From positions 561,051-625,050 of the forward strand of contig JBBRYJ010000001.1 of the NCBI GenBank assembly GCA_038237745.1: a DNA stretch of 64,000 bases. The letters run 5' to 3'. Below are positions 25,932 to 35,034 of this stretch, piece after piece (positions within the stretch are counted from its first letter, which is position 1; every line of letters starts with the position of its first letter). Source of the DNA: DASQEH01 sp038237745. Lineage in GTDB: Bacteria; Actinomycetota; Actinomycetes; Propionibacteriales; Nocardioidaceae. The translations under genes were made by a program, and so were the position numbers. The notes under the pieces are model-generated. The model had not been told where the DNA came from. It searched no databases and was given only the letters and a program-made list of their open reading frames with translations.

Positions 25932-27157
25932 CAGCGGCAGGCGGAGCCGCGCGCACCCGAGTGTTCTTCCACGTCGGGGCACCCAAGACGGGCACGACCT
26001 ACCTCCAGAACGTGCTGTTCAACAACCGTGACGCGCTGGCCGCGGACGGAGTGCTCTATCCCTATGACGACAGGGGTCAGCCGTTCCGCTCGATGCTGGA
26101 CTTCCGCGGGGCAGGCTGGGGTGGCAGTCGTGCTGGTCAGTACGCCGGGGAGTGGGAGGCGGTGGCGGCCCGTACGCGTGCCTGGCGGGGCCGAAGCGTC
26201 ATCATCTCCAACGAGCTGCTCGGTGGCTCCACATCCGAGCGGATCGAGATCGGCCTCGGCGGCATGGGGACTGCTGAGGTGCATGTCGTCTTCACCGCCC
26301 GGGACCTTGCCAGGCAGCTGGTCTCGGACTGGCAGGAGCACATCAAGCACAAGCACATCGTGACGCTCGAGACATTCGTCGCTGACCTCGTCGAGCTCGG
26401 CATCGACGCCCCCGAACCGTTCGGCGAGCTGTTCTGGGGGATGCACGATGCGGAGTACGTGCTCGCCCACTGGTCCCGTTTCGTCCCCGTCGACAACATC
26501 CACCTGGTCACCGTTCCGCAACCGGGCGCGGAGCCGGACACACTCTGGAACCGCTTCTGCTCCGTCACGGGGCTCTCGCCGGCGGCATACGACACCGACA
26601 CCAGACGCGCGAACACGTCTATGGGCGTCGCCGAGACCGAGCTGGTGCGCAGGATGAACCTCGAGGTACAAGGCATGCCGGCCGACATCTACGACCCACT
26701 CGTCCGCAAGCTGCTCGCCGAGGAGATCCTCGGTGGGAACTCTCCGCGCCTCACGCTTCCGACAGAGCACATGGACTGGGTCACTGAGCGCTCACGTCGG
26801 CTCATCGCCTCACTCGACCACGCCGGGTACCAGGTGGAGGGAGACCTTGAGGAGCTGATGCCGCGGGCCGCCGACCATCTGCCCCACGCCTCTCCGACGG
26901 CACAGACCGACGCCGACCTGGCCGACGCGGCGATCCGCGCCGCCACCGGTCTGCTCCGGCACAGCGGACGCCAGCGCCGGCGCCTCCTGGAGCTGCGGCA
27001 GACGGCCGAGGGTGACGACCTGGACCCCCTGGTCGAACGGTCCGGGCTGAGATCTCGGCTCAGATCCGGCTACCGACGGGCCAGGAGTGCGGTGGGACGT
27101 CTCTTGAGGAGGGCCGGGCTGCGCCGTGAGCCTCAGCCGGCCCGCCGCAACAGATAG
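25928..27157 (+). CDS. Sulfotransferase-like P-loop protein 2
   Basis: 409 residues, a clear paralogue of its upstream neighbour: 'VFFHVGAPKTGTTYLQNVLFNNRDAL' phosphosulfate loop near 12-25, 'SVIISNELLGG', 'HVVFTARDLARQLVSDWQEHIKHK', 'VPVDNIHLVTVPQPGAEPDTLWNRFC' and 'RRANTSMGVAETELVRRMN'. It has an extra basic C-terminal tail of about 60 residues (RRRLLELRQ...RSRLRSGYRRARSAVGRLLRRAG) that its neighbours lack and that could bind membrane or a partner. GTG start overlaps gene 1. Its 3' end overlaps that of gene 3 by 25 bp, tail to tail. Confidence 0.75.
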   Translation: MTAAGGAARTRVFFHVGAPKTGTTYLQNVLFNNRDALAADGVLYPYDDRGQPFRSMLDFRGAGWGGSRAGQYAGEWEAVAARTRAWRGRSVIISNELLGGSTSERIEIGLGGMGTAEVHVVFTARDLARQLVSDWQEHIKHKHIVTLETFVADLVELGIDAPEPFGELFWGMHDAEYVLAHWSRFVPVDNIHLVTVPQPGAEPDTLWNRFCSVTGLSPAAYDTDTRRANTSMGVAETELVRRMNLEVQGMPADIYDPLVRKLLAEEILGGNSPRLTLPTEHMDWVTERSRRLIASLDHAGYQVEGDLEELMPRAADHLPHASPTAQTDADLADAAIRAATGLLRHSGRQRRRLLELRQTAEGDDLDPLVERSGLRSRLRSGYRRARSAVGRLLRRAGLRREPQPARRNR

Positions 27158-28170
27158 TCGACGATGTCCAGGAGCTCCGCCACGATTTCCGCATCCACGA
27201 GGTCGTCCGGTCCTCTTTCCGGGGGCGGCTCGTCGGGGCCTGGTCGCGCAGGTAGTAGATCGTCGAACGACCCGACGACGTCGTAGCCCGCCCTGCGCAT
27301 CGGTGCGACCATGCGCTCGGACAGGTCGAGGATGGTGGAGCGCTGAGTGGGGGTGAGCGGCAGTCGCAACTGATCCTTCCGGCCGTCGGCGAAGGCAGGT
27401 TCGAGCCGGCGCCGGATGATCTTGCGATACTCGAGGATAGGGAGGTTCTCGGCGTAGCGTTCGTTGTACCGCCGCAGAGTCTCCGCAGCCGCGATGCTCA
27501 AAGACGTGTTGGCGGGGGGGATGTCCGACGCGTAGCGGGAGGAGTCGAGCCCGAGGACGCTGGCGAACCGCTCCCAGAGCAGTCCCGTCGGTGCTCCGGG
27601 CGGTGGTGCCGTGACGAGGTGGACATGGGGTGCGTCGAGGCCCCTCGACCAGCGGGCCAGGACCGCCCGAGCGTTCTGACCACCCCAGAAGACTCGTGAC
27701 AGGGCACTGGTCCGCTCACCGAGGACGTCGACGAGAAAGTCCTGGTAGGACATCGTCTGACGGTTCTTCACCTGCTCCTGCCAGACTGCCGGCACCTGCC
27801 GTACGAGGTCGCGAGCCGTGTAGATGACGTGTAGCTCGGCGGTCCCGAACGCAGCGAGGATCTCGGCGATCTTCGGGCCGCGCGAGAAGCAGAACAGCTC
27901 GCTCGACAGCACCACCGTGTCGCCGCCCCATTCGAGCGATCGACGCACGACCTTGGTCCAGTGGTCGGCGAAGGCGCTGCCCTTCTCGGACTCTTCGAAG
28001 GTCTTCCTGACCGCCCAAACGGCGGTGTGGTGCGCCTCGCGGCCCGGCTTGGGATAGAGGACGCCGACCTCGGCGAGGGCGTGACGGTTCTGGGCGAGCA
28101 CCCGCTGGAGGAAGGTCGTCCCGGTCTTCGGAGCGCCGATGTGGATGAAGACGCGCTTCTGTTCAGCCAC
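27133..28170 (-). CDS. Sulfotransferase-like P-loop protein 3
   Basis: 345 residues, third paralogue: 'VFIHIGAPKTGTTFLQRVLAQNRHALAEVGVLYPKP' at 6-42, 'TVVLSSELFCFSRG', 'HVIYTARDLVRQVPAVWQEQVKNRQTMSYQDFL', 'LDAPHVHLVTAPPPGAPTGLLWERFASVLGL', 'PPANTSLSIAAAETLRRYN'. The shared blocks show one ancestral gene duplicated twice, once with inversion. ATG 28170 opens 9 bp after the hppA stop, so it cannot be part of an hppA-led message unless read through; hppA ends immediately upstream on the same strand. Acceptor unknown. Confidence 0.75.
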   Translation of the reverse strand: MAEQKRVFIHIGAPKTGTTFLQRVLAQNRHALAEVGVLYPKPGREAHHTAVWAVRKTFEESEKGSAFADHWTKVVRRSLEWGGDTVVLSSELFCFSRGPKIAEILAAFGTAELHVIYTARDLVRQVPAVWQEQVKNRQTMSYQDFLVDVLGERTSALSRVFWGGQNARAVLARWSRGLDAPHVHLVTAPPPGAPTGLLWERFASVLGLDSSRYASDIPPANTSLSIAAAETLRRYNERYAENLPILEYRKIIRRRLEPAFADGRKDQLRLPLTPTQRSTILDLSERMVAPMRRAGYDVVGSFDDLLPARPGPDEPPPERGPDDLVDAEIVAELLDIVDYLLRRAG

Positions 28171-28179
28171 CCTGCGACG

Positions 28180-30555
28180 TCACACGGTGGTCGAGGGAGT
28201 GGCCGGAGCCGCTTCGGAGTCGCTGTCGCCGATCGCGACCGGGCGGCGCTTCGATATGTAGACCGCGACGGCGATGATCAGCGTGGCACCGACCGCGATC
28301 GCCAGGCGCAGCGGAGTGTTCGCGTCACCGCCATAGGTCATCTTCACCACGGCGGCCGCTATGAGCAGCGAGACGAGGTTCATCACCTTCAGCAACGGGT
28401 TGATGGCCGGTCCGGCGGTGTCCTTGAACGGGTCACCCACGGTGTCACCGATGATTGTCGCCTCGTGGGCAGGTGACCCCTTGCCTCCGTGCACGCCGTC
28501 CTCGACGAGCTTCTTCGCATTGTCCCAGGCCCCGCCGGAGTTTGCGAGGAACACCGCCATCAGGGTTCCGGTGGCGATGGCCCCCGCGAGGTAGCACGCC
28601 AACGGACCTACGCCGAGGCCGAAGCCGACAGCTACAGGCGCCAGGATCGCCAGAAGTCCAGGTGTCGCGAGCTCGCGCAGCGAGTCGCGGGTGCAGATGT
28701 CGACTACCTTGCCGTACTCCGGGCGCCCGGTTCCCTCCATGATCCCCGGGATCTCCCGGAACTGGCGACGTACCTCGAACACGACCGCTCCGGCGGCCCG
28801 CCCCACGGCACTGATGGCCAACCCCGCGAAGAGGAAGACGACGGCTGCCCCGATCAGCAGGCCGACAAGGTTGGCCGGGTCGACGATGTTGATGACACCA
28901 CTCAGGTCCAGGAACTGGCTGCCGGTCACCTGGCCGATCGTGAGGGATGTGAGCTCGCCGGTCGCGCCGGTGACGGCGTCCGTGAACGACCCGAACAGCG
29001 CGGTGGCCGCCAGCACGGCAGTGGCGATGGCGATGCCCTTGGTAATCGCCTTGGTGGTGTTTCCCACGGCGTCCAGCTCGGTGAGAATGGCGGCGCCCTT
29101 CTCGTCCACGTCACCGGACATCTCGGCGATGCCCTGCGCGTTGTCTGAAACCGGCCCGAACGTGTCCATGGCGACGATGACGCCGACCGTGGTGAGCAGC
29201 CCACACCCGGCCAAGGCGACCGCGAAGAGCGAGATGACGATCGACCCACCCCCAAGCAGGAACGCCCCGTAGACAGCAGCGCCGATCACGAGGGCCGTGT
29301 AGACGGAGGACTCGAAGCCCACTGACAGACCCGAGAGGATCACCGTGGCCGCGCCGGTGAGGGAGGTCTTGCCGACATCCTTGACGGGACGGTGCTCCGT
29401 GCCGGTGAAGTAGCCGGTAAGAGCCAGGATGACCGCTGCCAGCCCGATACCTATCAGGACCGCGACCAACGCGATGACGCGTGGGTCGCCGTCGGTTCCG
29501 CTGTTCGCCACTCCCTGGATCCGGCTGCTGAAATCGTTTCCGGACGACGCATCGGTGAGCTCGGCGAAGCTGCCAGGCAGGTAGGTGAAGGATGCGATGG
29601 CGCAGAGCACCGCCGACACTGCCGCTGAGATGTAGAACGCCCTGTTGATCGTCGTCAGGCCGCCCTCGTTCGGGTTCGGCCGGGTGATGTAGACACCGAG
29701 GATCGCGGTGAGCGCACCGATGGCCGGCACGATGAGGGGGAAGACCAGACCTTCGGCACCGAAGGCGACCTTCCCGAGGATCAGGGCGGCCACGAGCGTG
29801 ACGGCGTACGACTCGAACAGGTCAGCCGCCATGCCGGCGCAGTCTCCGACGTTGTCGCCCACGTTGTCGGCGATCGTCGCCGCATTGCGCGGGTCGTCCT
29901 CGGGGATGTTCTGCTCGACCTTCCCGACCAGGTCGGCGCCGACGTCCGCTGCCTTGGTGAAGATCCCACCGCCGACACGCATGAACATGGCCAGCAAGGC
30001 GGCCCCGAAACCGAACCCCTCGAGCACCGAGGGGGCGTTGCTCTTGTAGAAGAGGACGACTGACGAGGCCCCGAGCAACCCGAGGCCGACCGTAGCCATA
30101 CCAACGGCTCCGCCGGTGCGGAACGCCACCCGCATAGCGGGGTCACGCCCTTCGGTCTGGGCAGCGGCTGCCACCCGCACATTCGCCTTGACCGCGAGCG
30201 CCATGCCCGAGTATCCGATCGCGGCGGAGAACCCCGCGCCGAGAACGAAGAATAACGAACGGCCGATCCGGATCGACGCATCGCCAGGGAGTACGAAGAG
30301 CAGCGCGAAGGCGATGGCCGCGAAGACAGCGAGGGTCTTGAACTGCCGAGCGAGGTAGGCCTGGGCACCCTCTTCGACCGCCTGGCCGATCGCCCGCATG
30401 TTCTCGGTGCCCTCGGGAGCGCTCAAAACCTCCTGGCGGAACAAAGCGGCCATGGCCAGTGCCACCACGGCGATGACAGCCACGACGACCACCAGGGTGA
30501 TGTTCCCCCCGGAGAGGGACACGTCCGCACCTTGGGCGAGGGTGAGCCCTGACAT
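28180..30555 (-). CDS. hppA: Membrane proton-translocating pyrophosphatase
   Basis: 791 residues, about 16 membrane segments. The substrate motif DVGADLVGKVE and the acidic 'DDPRNAATIADNVGDNVGDCAGMAADLFES' are diagnostic. Lysine in 'GNTTKAITKG' is the residue that separates potassium-independent proton pumps from potassium-dependent ones (which carry Ala there), so this enzyme should pump protons with pyrophosphate without needing potassium. ATG 30555 is preceded by GTGGAGGT. Just ahead of and co-oriented with sulfotransferase-like gene 3; sulfotransfer chemistry consumes PAPS, whose synthesis releases pyrophosphate, but a functional link is speculative. Confidence 0.93.
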   Translation of the reverse strand: MSGLTLAQGADVSLSGGNITLVVVVAVIAVVALAMAALFRQEVLSAPEGTENMRAIGQAVEEGAQAYLARQFKTLAVFAAIAFALLFVLPGDASIRIGRSLFFVLGAGFSAAIGYSGMALAVKANVRVAAAAQTEGRDPAMRVAFRTGGAVGMATVGLGLLGASSVVLFYKSNAPSVLEGFGFGAALLAMFMRVGGGIFTKAADVGADLVGKVEQNIPEDDPRNAATIADNVGDNVGDCAGMAADLFESYAVTLVAALILGKVAFGAEGLVFPLIVPAIGALTAILGVYITRPNPNEGGLTTINRAFYISAAVSAVLCAIASFTYLPGSFAELTDASSGNDFSSRIQGVANSGTDGDPRVIALVAVLIGIGLAAVILALTGYFTGTEHRPVKDVGKTSLTGAATVILSGLSVGFESSVYTALVIGAAVYGAFLLGGGSIVISLFAVALAGCGLLTTVGVIVAMDTFGPVSDNAQGIAEMSGDVDEKGAAILTELDAVGNTTKAITKGIAIATAVLAATALFGSFTDAVTGATGELTSLTIGQVTGSQFLDLSGVINIVDPANLVGLLIGAAVVFLFAGLAISAVGRAAGAVVFEVRRQFREIPGIMEGTGRPEYGKVVDICTRDSLRELATPGLLAILAPVAVGFGLGVGPLACYLAGAIATGTLMAVFLANSGGAWDNAKKLVEDGVHGGKGSPAHEATIIGDTVGDPFKDTAGPAINPLLKVMNLVSLLIAAAVVKMTYGGDANTPLRLAIAVGATLIIAVAVYISKRRPVAIGDSDSEAAPATPSTTV

Positions 30556-30715
30556 GATTTACCTCCACTGAGCTCCGCTGCTCATTCGGCGTGACGACCA
30601 TCTGACGAGTCAGGCTGCCGGTCGCAACCCTCCGTGGGCTCGCATCAGCCCGGTCGAACCCGCCGGAGTCTAGCGTTTTCCTGCGTCGTCGCGACACGAG
30701 GACCGCCGCGGGGCG

Positions 30716-31057
30716 TCACCCGTCGGCCGCTGTGGCTGCATCGACCGAGTCGTAGATCTCGAATACGCGTGCGAGTCCGGTGATGCGGAAGATCTTGAGA
30801 AGTCGCTCCTGGGTGCACACCAGCCCGAGCGAGCCCTGGTGGGCGCGGACCCGTTTGAGGGCACCCACCAGCACCCCAAGACCGGTCGAGTCGAGGAAGT
30901 CCACGCCCTCGAGGTCGACGACGAGGTGGTGGTGTCCACTGTTGACCAGCTCGACGAGGTGGTCGCGCAACCTCGGAGCGGTGTACACGTCAATCTCGCC
31001 GCCGACAGCCACTACAGTTCGGTGCCCGACAGAGGTGCTGCTGAGCGAAAGATCCAC
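30716..31057 (-). CDS. STAS-domain anti-anti-sigma factor
   Basis: 113 residues, a single STAS domain. 'VDLEGVDFLDSTGLGVLVGALKRVRA' holds the phosphorylatable serine (D-S-T-G) of SpoIIAA/RsbV-type antagonists, which free a sigma factor by binding its anti-sigma kinase when dephosphorylated. GTG 31057 follows AGAGGAG; longer frames upstream are arginine-rich and unlikely. No kinase or sigma factor gene is adjacent. Divergent from the helicase gene. Confidence 0.85.
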   Translation of the reverse strand: MDLSLSSTSVGHRTVVAVGGEIDVYTAPRLRDHLVELVNSGHHHLVVDLEGVDFLDSTGLGVLVGALKRVRAHQGSLGLVCTQERLLKIFRITGLARVFEIYDSVDAATAADG

Positions 31058-31166
31058 GGCGGCTCCTCTCGCACTGGTTCGTCGCCCTCGCCACAGGGCG
31101 ACCCCCATAGAACCGTATGTCGCCCTTGCACGCAAAGGAAGGGCGCCGGTGCGAGGATGGCGAGTC

Positions 31167-33494
31167 GTGACTCAGACGGGGCGGGTGTTCGATCCGGAGG
31201 CGGCGGCGCTGCGGCTCGCTGCGCCGCCGGGCAGGCGTGGCCGGTTGATCCACCTCGAGATGCGCCCAGGTCGCGACGCCCAGGCTGCGGAATGGCCGTC
31301 GTGGGTGCATCCAGCGGTGGTCGAGGCGGCGCGCGCGTCGGGTGTCATCGCGCTGTGGACGCACCAGGCGGAGGCGGCTTCACTTGCGTTCGACCGTCGG
31401 CACACCGTCATCGCGACCGGGACGGCGTCAGGCAAGTCGCTCGCGTACCTGGCGCCGACGTTGTCGTCCATCGCGCACAGCACCGAGAAGCCCGGCGCCC
31501 GCGGTGACACCGTGCTCTACCTGTCACCCACCAAGGCGCTTGCTCATGACCAGCTCAGGGCTATGTCCACCTTGGCCGTCCGGGGTGTCCGAGCCACGAC
31601 CTACGACGGTGACTCCGCGAGGGAGGAGCGCGACTGGACGCGCGACCATGCCAACTATGTGCTGACCAACCCCGACATGCTGCACCGGTCGATCCTTCCC
31701 GGACATGCGCGCTGGGCCCAGTTCCTGAGCTCGCTGCAGTTCGTCGTCGTAGACGAGTGCCACCACTACCGCGGAGTCTTCGGTGCGCACGTCGCCCAGA
31801 TCATCCGCCGCCTCCGCAGGATCTCCGCCCACTACGGTGCCTCGCCCACCTTCGTGCTCGCGTCGGCGACCGCTGCGACGCCAGACGTGAGTGCCACCAG
31901 GCTGGTCGGCGAACCCGTCTTCCCCGTGACCGTGGACGGGTCGCCTCACGGCCCCACGGCGCTGGCACTGTGGGAGCCGCCGCTCACTTCGCTGCACGGC
32001 GAGAACGCGGCACCTGTACGGCGCTCGGCGGCGTCTGAGACGGCGGAACTGGTGGCCGACCTGGTCGCCGACGGCGTGCGCACACTGGCATTCGTGCGTA
32101 GCCGACGGGGTGCCGAGACGGTAGCGCTTCAGGCGCGGACCGCACTTGCCGCCGTCGACATGGACCTGGCAACCCGGGTAGCGCCTTATCGGGGCGGCTA
32201 CCTCCCCGAGGACCGTCGTGAGCTGGAACAGCGGTTGAAGTCCGGCGACCTGCTGGCCGTGTCGGCGACCAATGCGCTCGAGCTGGGGATCGACATCGAC
32301 GGTCTCGACGCGGTCGTGATGGCCGGGTTCCCCGGCACCAGGGCGTCGATGTGGCAGCAGATCGGCCGCTCCGGGCGAGAGGGCCAGGGCGGTCTGGGGG
32401 TACTGGTCGCCCGGGACGACCCACTCGACACCTATCTCGTCACCCATCCCGACCAGCTCCTCGGAGCTCCGGTCGAAGCCACGGTGTTCGACCCCGCCAA
32501 CCCCTACGTCGTGGCTCCCCACCTGTGCGCGGCCGCGCAGGAGCTGCCGCTGGAACCTGCGGACTTCGATCTCTTCGATGGTGACGTGGAATACCTCGTC
32601 GCCTCGCTGGAGCAGGCGGGATACCTCCGGCGGCGTACGCGCGGCTGGTTCTGGACCCGCCGCGACCGCGCAGCCGACCTTGCTGACATCAGGTCGAGCG
32701 GAGGAAACCCTGTGCGGATCGTCGAGGGGTCCACCGGCCGCCTCGTCGGGACCGTCGACGCGGCCTCGGCGCACTCAGCCGTGCACGACGGCGCCGTGTA
32801 CATACACATGGGAGAGACGTACCTCGTCGACCGACTCGACGTCGAGGAGGGAGTAGCCGTGCTCGAGCCGGCCAGGGTCGACTACGCGACCACGGCCAGA
32901 GAGATCACCGATATCCGCATCCTCGACGCCGATCTCGAGCAGGCGTGGGGAGAGGCGACCCTGTCGTTCGGCTCAGTCGAGGTGTCGTCGCAGGTTGTGT
33001 CATACCTGAGGCGCCGATCGATGACCGGCGAAGTGCTTGGAGAGGTGCCGCTCGACCTCCCCGCTCGTGACCTGGTGACGAAGGCCGTCTGGTGGACGCT
33101 GTCATCCGAGCAGCTCTCGCGGTCGGAGGTCGACCCTCGTGACCTACCCGGGGCTGCGCACGCTGCCGAGCATGCGTCCATCGGACTCCTCCCCTTGTTC
33201 GCAACGTGCGACCGCTGGGACATCGGTGGGGTATCGACAGTCAGGCACGAGGACACTGGCCTGCTTACGGTGTTCGTCTACGACGGCCATCCAGGTGGGG
33301 CGGGTTTTGCCGAACGCGGCTTCGCCGCGGCAGAGTCCTGGCTGAGCGCCACGCGTGAGGCGATCACCTCATGTCGTTGTGCCGACGGATGCCCCTCCTG
33401 CGTGCAGTCGCCCAAGTGCGGTAACGCCAACAACCCGCTCGACAAGGGTGCCGCCGTGAAGATCCTCGACGTCCTGCTCGGTTCCGCGCGCTGA
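31167..33494 (+). CDS. DEAD/DEAH-box DNA helicase, MrfA/Hrq1 type with DUF1998-like Cys cluster
   Basis: 775 residues. Helicase domain 1: 'WTHQAEAA', Walker A 'IATGTASGKSLAYLAP', 'SPTKALAHDQ', box DECHH, 'LASATAATP'. Domain 2: 'LAFVRSRRGAE', 'VSATNALELGIDIDGLDAVVMAGFPGTRASMWQQIGRSGREGQGG'. The C-terminus has the four-cysteine cluster 'TSCRCADGCPSCVQSPKCGNANNPLDKG' of the MrfA (YprA)/Hrq1 group, 3'-5' helicases that act in repair of alkylation or crosslinks. Orthologous in context to M. tuberculosis Rv3649. GTG 31167 chosen after GAGG. Confidence 0.88.
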   Translation: MTQTGRVFDPEAAALRLAAPPGRRGRLIHLEMRPGRDAQAAEWPSWVHPAVVEAARASGVIALWTHQAEAASLAFDRRHTVIATGTASGKSLAYLAPTLSSIAHSTEKPGARGDTVLYLSPTKALAHDQLRAMSTLAVRGVRATTYDGDSAREERDWTRDHANYVLTNPDMLHRSILPGHARWAQFLSSLQFVVVDECHHYRGVFGAHVAQIIRRLRRISAHYGASPTFVLASATAATPDVSATRLVGEPVFPVTVDGSPHGPTALALWEPPLTSLHGENAAPVRRSAASETAELVADLVADGVRTLAFVRSRRGAETVALQARTALAAVDMDLATRVAPYRGGYLPEDRRELEQRLKSGDLLAVSATNALELGIDIDGLDAVVMAGFPGTRASMWQQIGRSGREGQGGLGVLVARDDPLDTYLVTHPDQLLGAPVEATVFDPANPYVVAPHLCAAAQELPLEPADFDLFDGDVEYLVASLEQAGYLRRRTRGWFWTRRDRAADLADIRSSGGNPVRIVEGSTGRLVGTVDAASAHSAVHDGAVYIHMGETYLVDRLDVEEGVAVLEPARVDYATTAREITDIRILDADLEQAWGEATLSFGSVEVSSQVVSYLRRRSMTGEVLGEVPLDLPARDLVTKAVWWTLSSEQLSRSEVDPRDLPGAAHAAEHASIGLLPLFATCDRWDIGGVSTVRHEDTGLLTVFVYDGHPGGAGFAERGFAAAESWLSATREAITSCRCADGCPSCVQSPKCGNANNPLDKGAAVKILDVLLGSAR

Positions 33495-33649
33495 TGACAC
33501 TGCTCTACTTCATGGTCCGCTGTCCTCGGTCAGTCGTCCTCGGGGTGCTGTCTCCGGCTCCCCATCCCAACCCCTTGGATTCCTTACCTGCCGTTGGGTC
33601 GCTGCGAGGAGGGCGGCGTGCGGGCCGGTGTCGTGGGACACTCGGAGGC

Positions 33650-34087
33650 ATGATCGCGTTGGGTGTGTTCGTGCTCGTCATCGTGGGCCTTGCGAGTCTC
33701 GCGGTCGTCTTTCGCGGTGGCGATCCGGTCACCATCGACCTGCACTTCTTCACCATCAAGACCACTGCAGGATTCGTCTTTCTCGCGGGTGCCGTCGCGC
33801 TCGCGCTCGTCGCGTTCGGGCTCTCGCTCTTGTGGGAGGGCCTTAAGCGTGGCCGCAAGCGACGCAAGGAGACCAAGAGCCTGCGAAGCCGGGCCGAGGC
33901 TACTGAGTCTTCCGCGAGTACCGGCGGCTCCTCCGGGGAGTCAGGCCCCGCGACTGGCTCAGGCTCCCAGGCTGGTGGAGCGGTTCCCGCGAACCGGCCC
34001 CCGACCGACACCACAGGCGGGTCGTCCGGCACGGCGGAGCGGTCGGGGCCGGACGACCACTTCGACACGACCCCCCGGGACCACTGA
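33650..34087 (+). CDS. LapA-like (DUF1049) small membrane protein
   Basis: 145 residues. Two membrane segments (about 3-23 and 42-64) enclose 'GGDPVTIDLHFFTIKTT', the pattern of lipopolysaccharide-assembly-A-like proteins. A basic stretch (KRGRKRRKETKS) and a long Ser/Gly/Thr-rich, low-complexity tail follow. The biochemical role in Gram-positives is unknown. ATG 33650 has GGAGG close upstream; the open frame before it is not protein-like. Convergent with the Tad locus. Confidence 0.7.
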   Translation: MIALGVFVLVIVGLASLAVVFRGGDPVTIDLHFFTIKTTAGFVFLAGAVALALVAFGLSLLWEGLKRGRKRRKETKSLRSRAEATESSASTGGSSGESGPATGSGSQAGGAVPANRPPTDTTGGSSGTAERSGPDDHFDTTPRDH

Positions 34088-34155
34088 CCGCGATCAGATC
34101 CGCGTCGATCGGTTCTCGGTGTGCGCCTAGTCAGTGCAGCGTCTCTGCTGCTCAC

Positions 34156-34280
34156 GGGTCTGCTCCCGCCGGGTCAGGGTCTGCTCCCGCCGGGTCAACG
34201 GCCAGCTCCCGCCGGGTCAACGGCCAGCTCCCCCCGGGTCAACGGCCAGCTCTCGCCGGGTCAAGGGCCTGCTCTCGCCG
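34156..34280. repeat. Tandem repeat, about 6 units of 21-22 bp
   Basis: The core tgctcccgccgggtca (or agctcccgccgggtca) starts at 34161, 34182, 34204, 34226 and 34248, with a truncated sixth unit at 34270. Units differ at a few positions. The array lies between two convergent genes, and the stop codon of the TadE-like gene (34261-34263) is part of unit 5. Confidence 0.9.
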
Positions 34281-34614
34281 CCGACGTGAGGGAGCCGTCG
34301 AGCCCGAAGGGTAGAGCGATGGACCCGGTGAGTGTCACGATCACGTCGCTCCCTTCGAGTCGGCATCTGCTCAGAGCCGCCTCGTTGGCCTGGGCGATGA
34401 CGGCGGCCACCGCACATCCGTCACCTCCACGTTGGAGCCGCGCCGCGCCCGACAACGAGGAAAGGTCGGCCGCACCATCAAGGTGATGCTGCGCGGACAT
34501 GATGGCCGCTGCGACCACGCCGAGCCAGCCGACCATCGCCGTGACGAAGATCCATGTCAATCCCCACACTGTCGCCACCCCGTCGTCGCGACGGGTGTGG
34601 GCCTCAACTCCCAT
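34261..34614 (-). CDS. TadE-like pseudopilin-type protein (Rv3654c-like)
   Basis: 117 residues. 'RRDDGVATVWGLTWIFVTAMVGWLGVVAAAIMSAQHHLDGAADLSSLSGAARLQRG' is the layout of the small TadE-like proteins found at the end of actinobacterial Tad loci: glycine cleavage site, hydrophobic helix, then 'aD..AL.aA'. Unlike canonical class III prepilins there is no glutamate at +5 after the glycine (VATVW). ATG 34614 overlaps the tadE stop and has GAGGG upstream. The C-terminus ends inside the tandem repeat, so its last residues may be repeat-derived. Confidence 0.75.
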   Translation of the reverse strand: MGVEAHTRRDDGVATVWGLTWIFVTAMVGWLGVVAAAIMSAQHHLDGAADLSSLSGAARLQRGGDGCAVAAVIAQANEAALSRCRLEGSDVIVTLTGSIALPFGLDGSLTSAARAGP

Positions 34615-34978
34615 CGGTGGCACCGCCCTCGATCTCCACGGTGGAGCTGGAGGCGACGGTAGTAGACGGCATCGGCAGCAGCAGCCAGCCTGGAGCCACC
34701 GCTTTGATGGTCACCGTCACCGTCACCCCCACGGCTGACTCGGCGAAGGTCACGTCTGAGGCGCCGGGGGCGGTACGACGTGCGGCGGCGACAGCAGCCT
34801 GTTCGTCCTCACCTCGCGCCAACGCTCTGGCGGCGTCGCGCGCCGCGTCAACGGCTCGCACCTGGGCGACTCCCAGCAAGACCATCCAGACCAGGACCAG
34901 GCTGAACGCTGCAATCAGGGGCAGCACCATCGCCGCCTCGGCGGTGACTGTGCCGCGTTGGTCTCTCTCGGGCCTCAT
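34604..34978 (-). CDS. tadE: TadE-family pilus assembly protein
   Basis: 124 residues. 'DQRGTVTAEAAMVLPLIAAFSLVLVWMVLLGVAQVRAVDAARDAARALARGE' is a textbook TadE start: processing after Gly with Glu at +5, one membrane helix, then a helical region. The rest is beta-rich (VTVTVTIKA). TadE pseudopilins are cleaved by the prepilin peptidase and help assemble Flp-type pili. Overlaps the next gene by about 10 bp. Confidence 0.85.
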   Translation of the reverse strand: MRPERDQRGTVTAEAAMVLPLIAAFSLVLVWMVLLGVAQVRAVDAARDAARALARGEDEQAAVAAARRTAPGASDVTFAESAVGVTVTVTIKAVAPGWLLLPMPSTTVASSSTVEIEGGATDGS

Positions 34979-35034
34979 CGGTCAATCCGTTCCGAGCGGG
35001 GCGAGTCGGCATGACGCGCCCCCGCTCCTGGTCG

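Noticed and set aside
34156..34280. CRISPR array
   Set aside because: Units of 21-22 bp follow each other directly with no unique spacers, and no cas genes are near.
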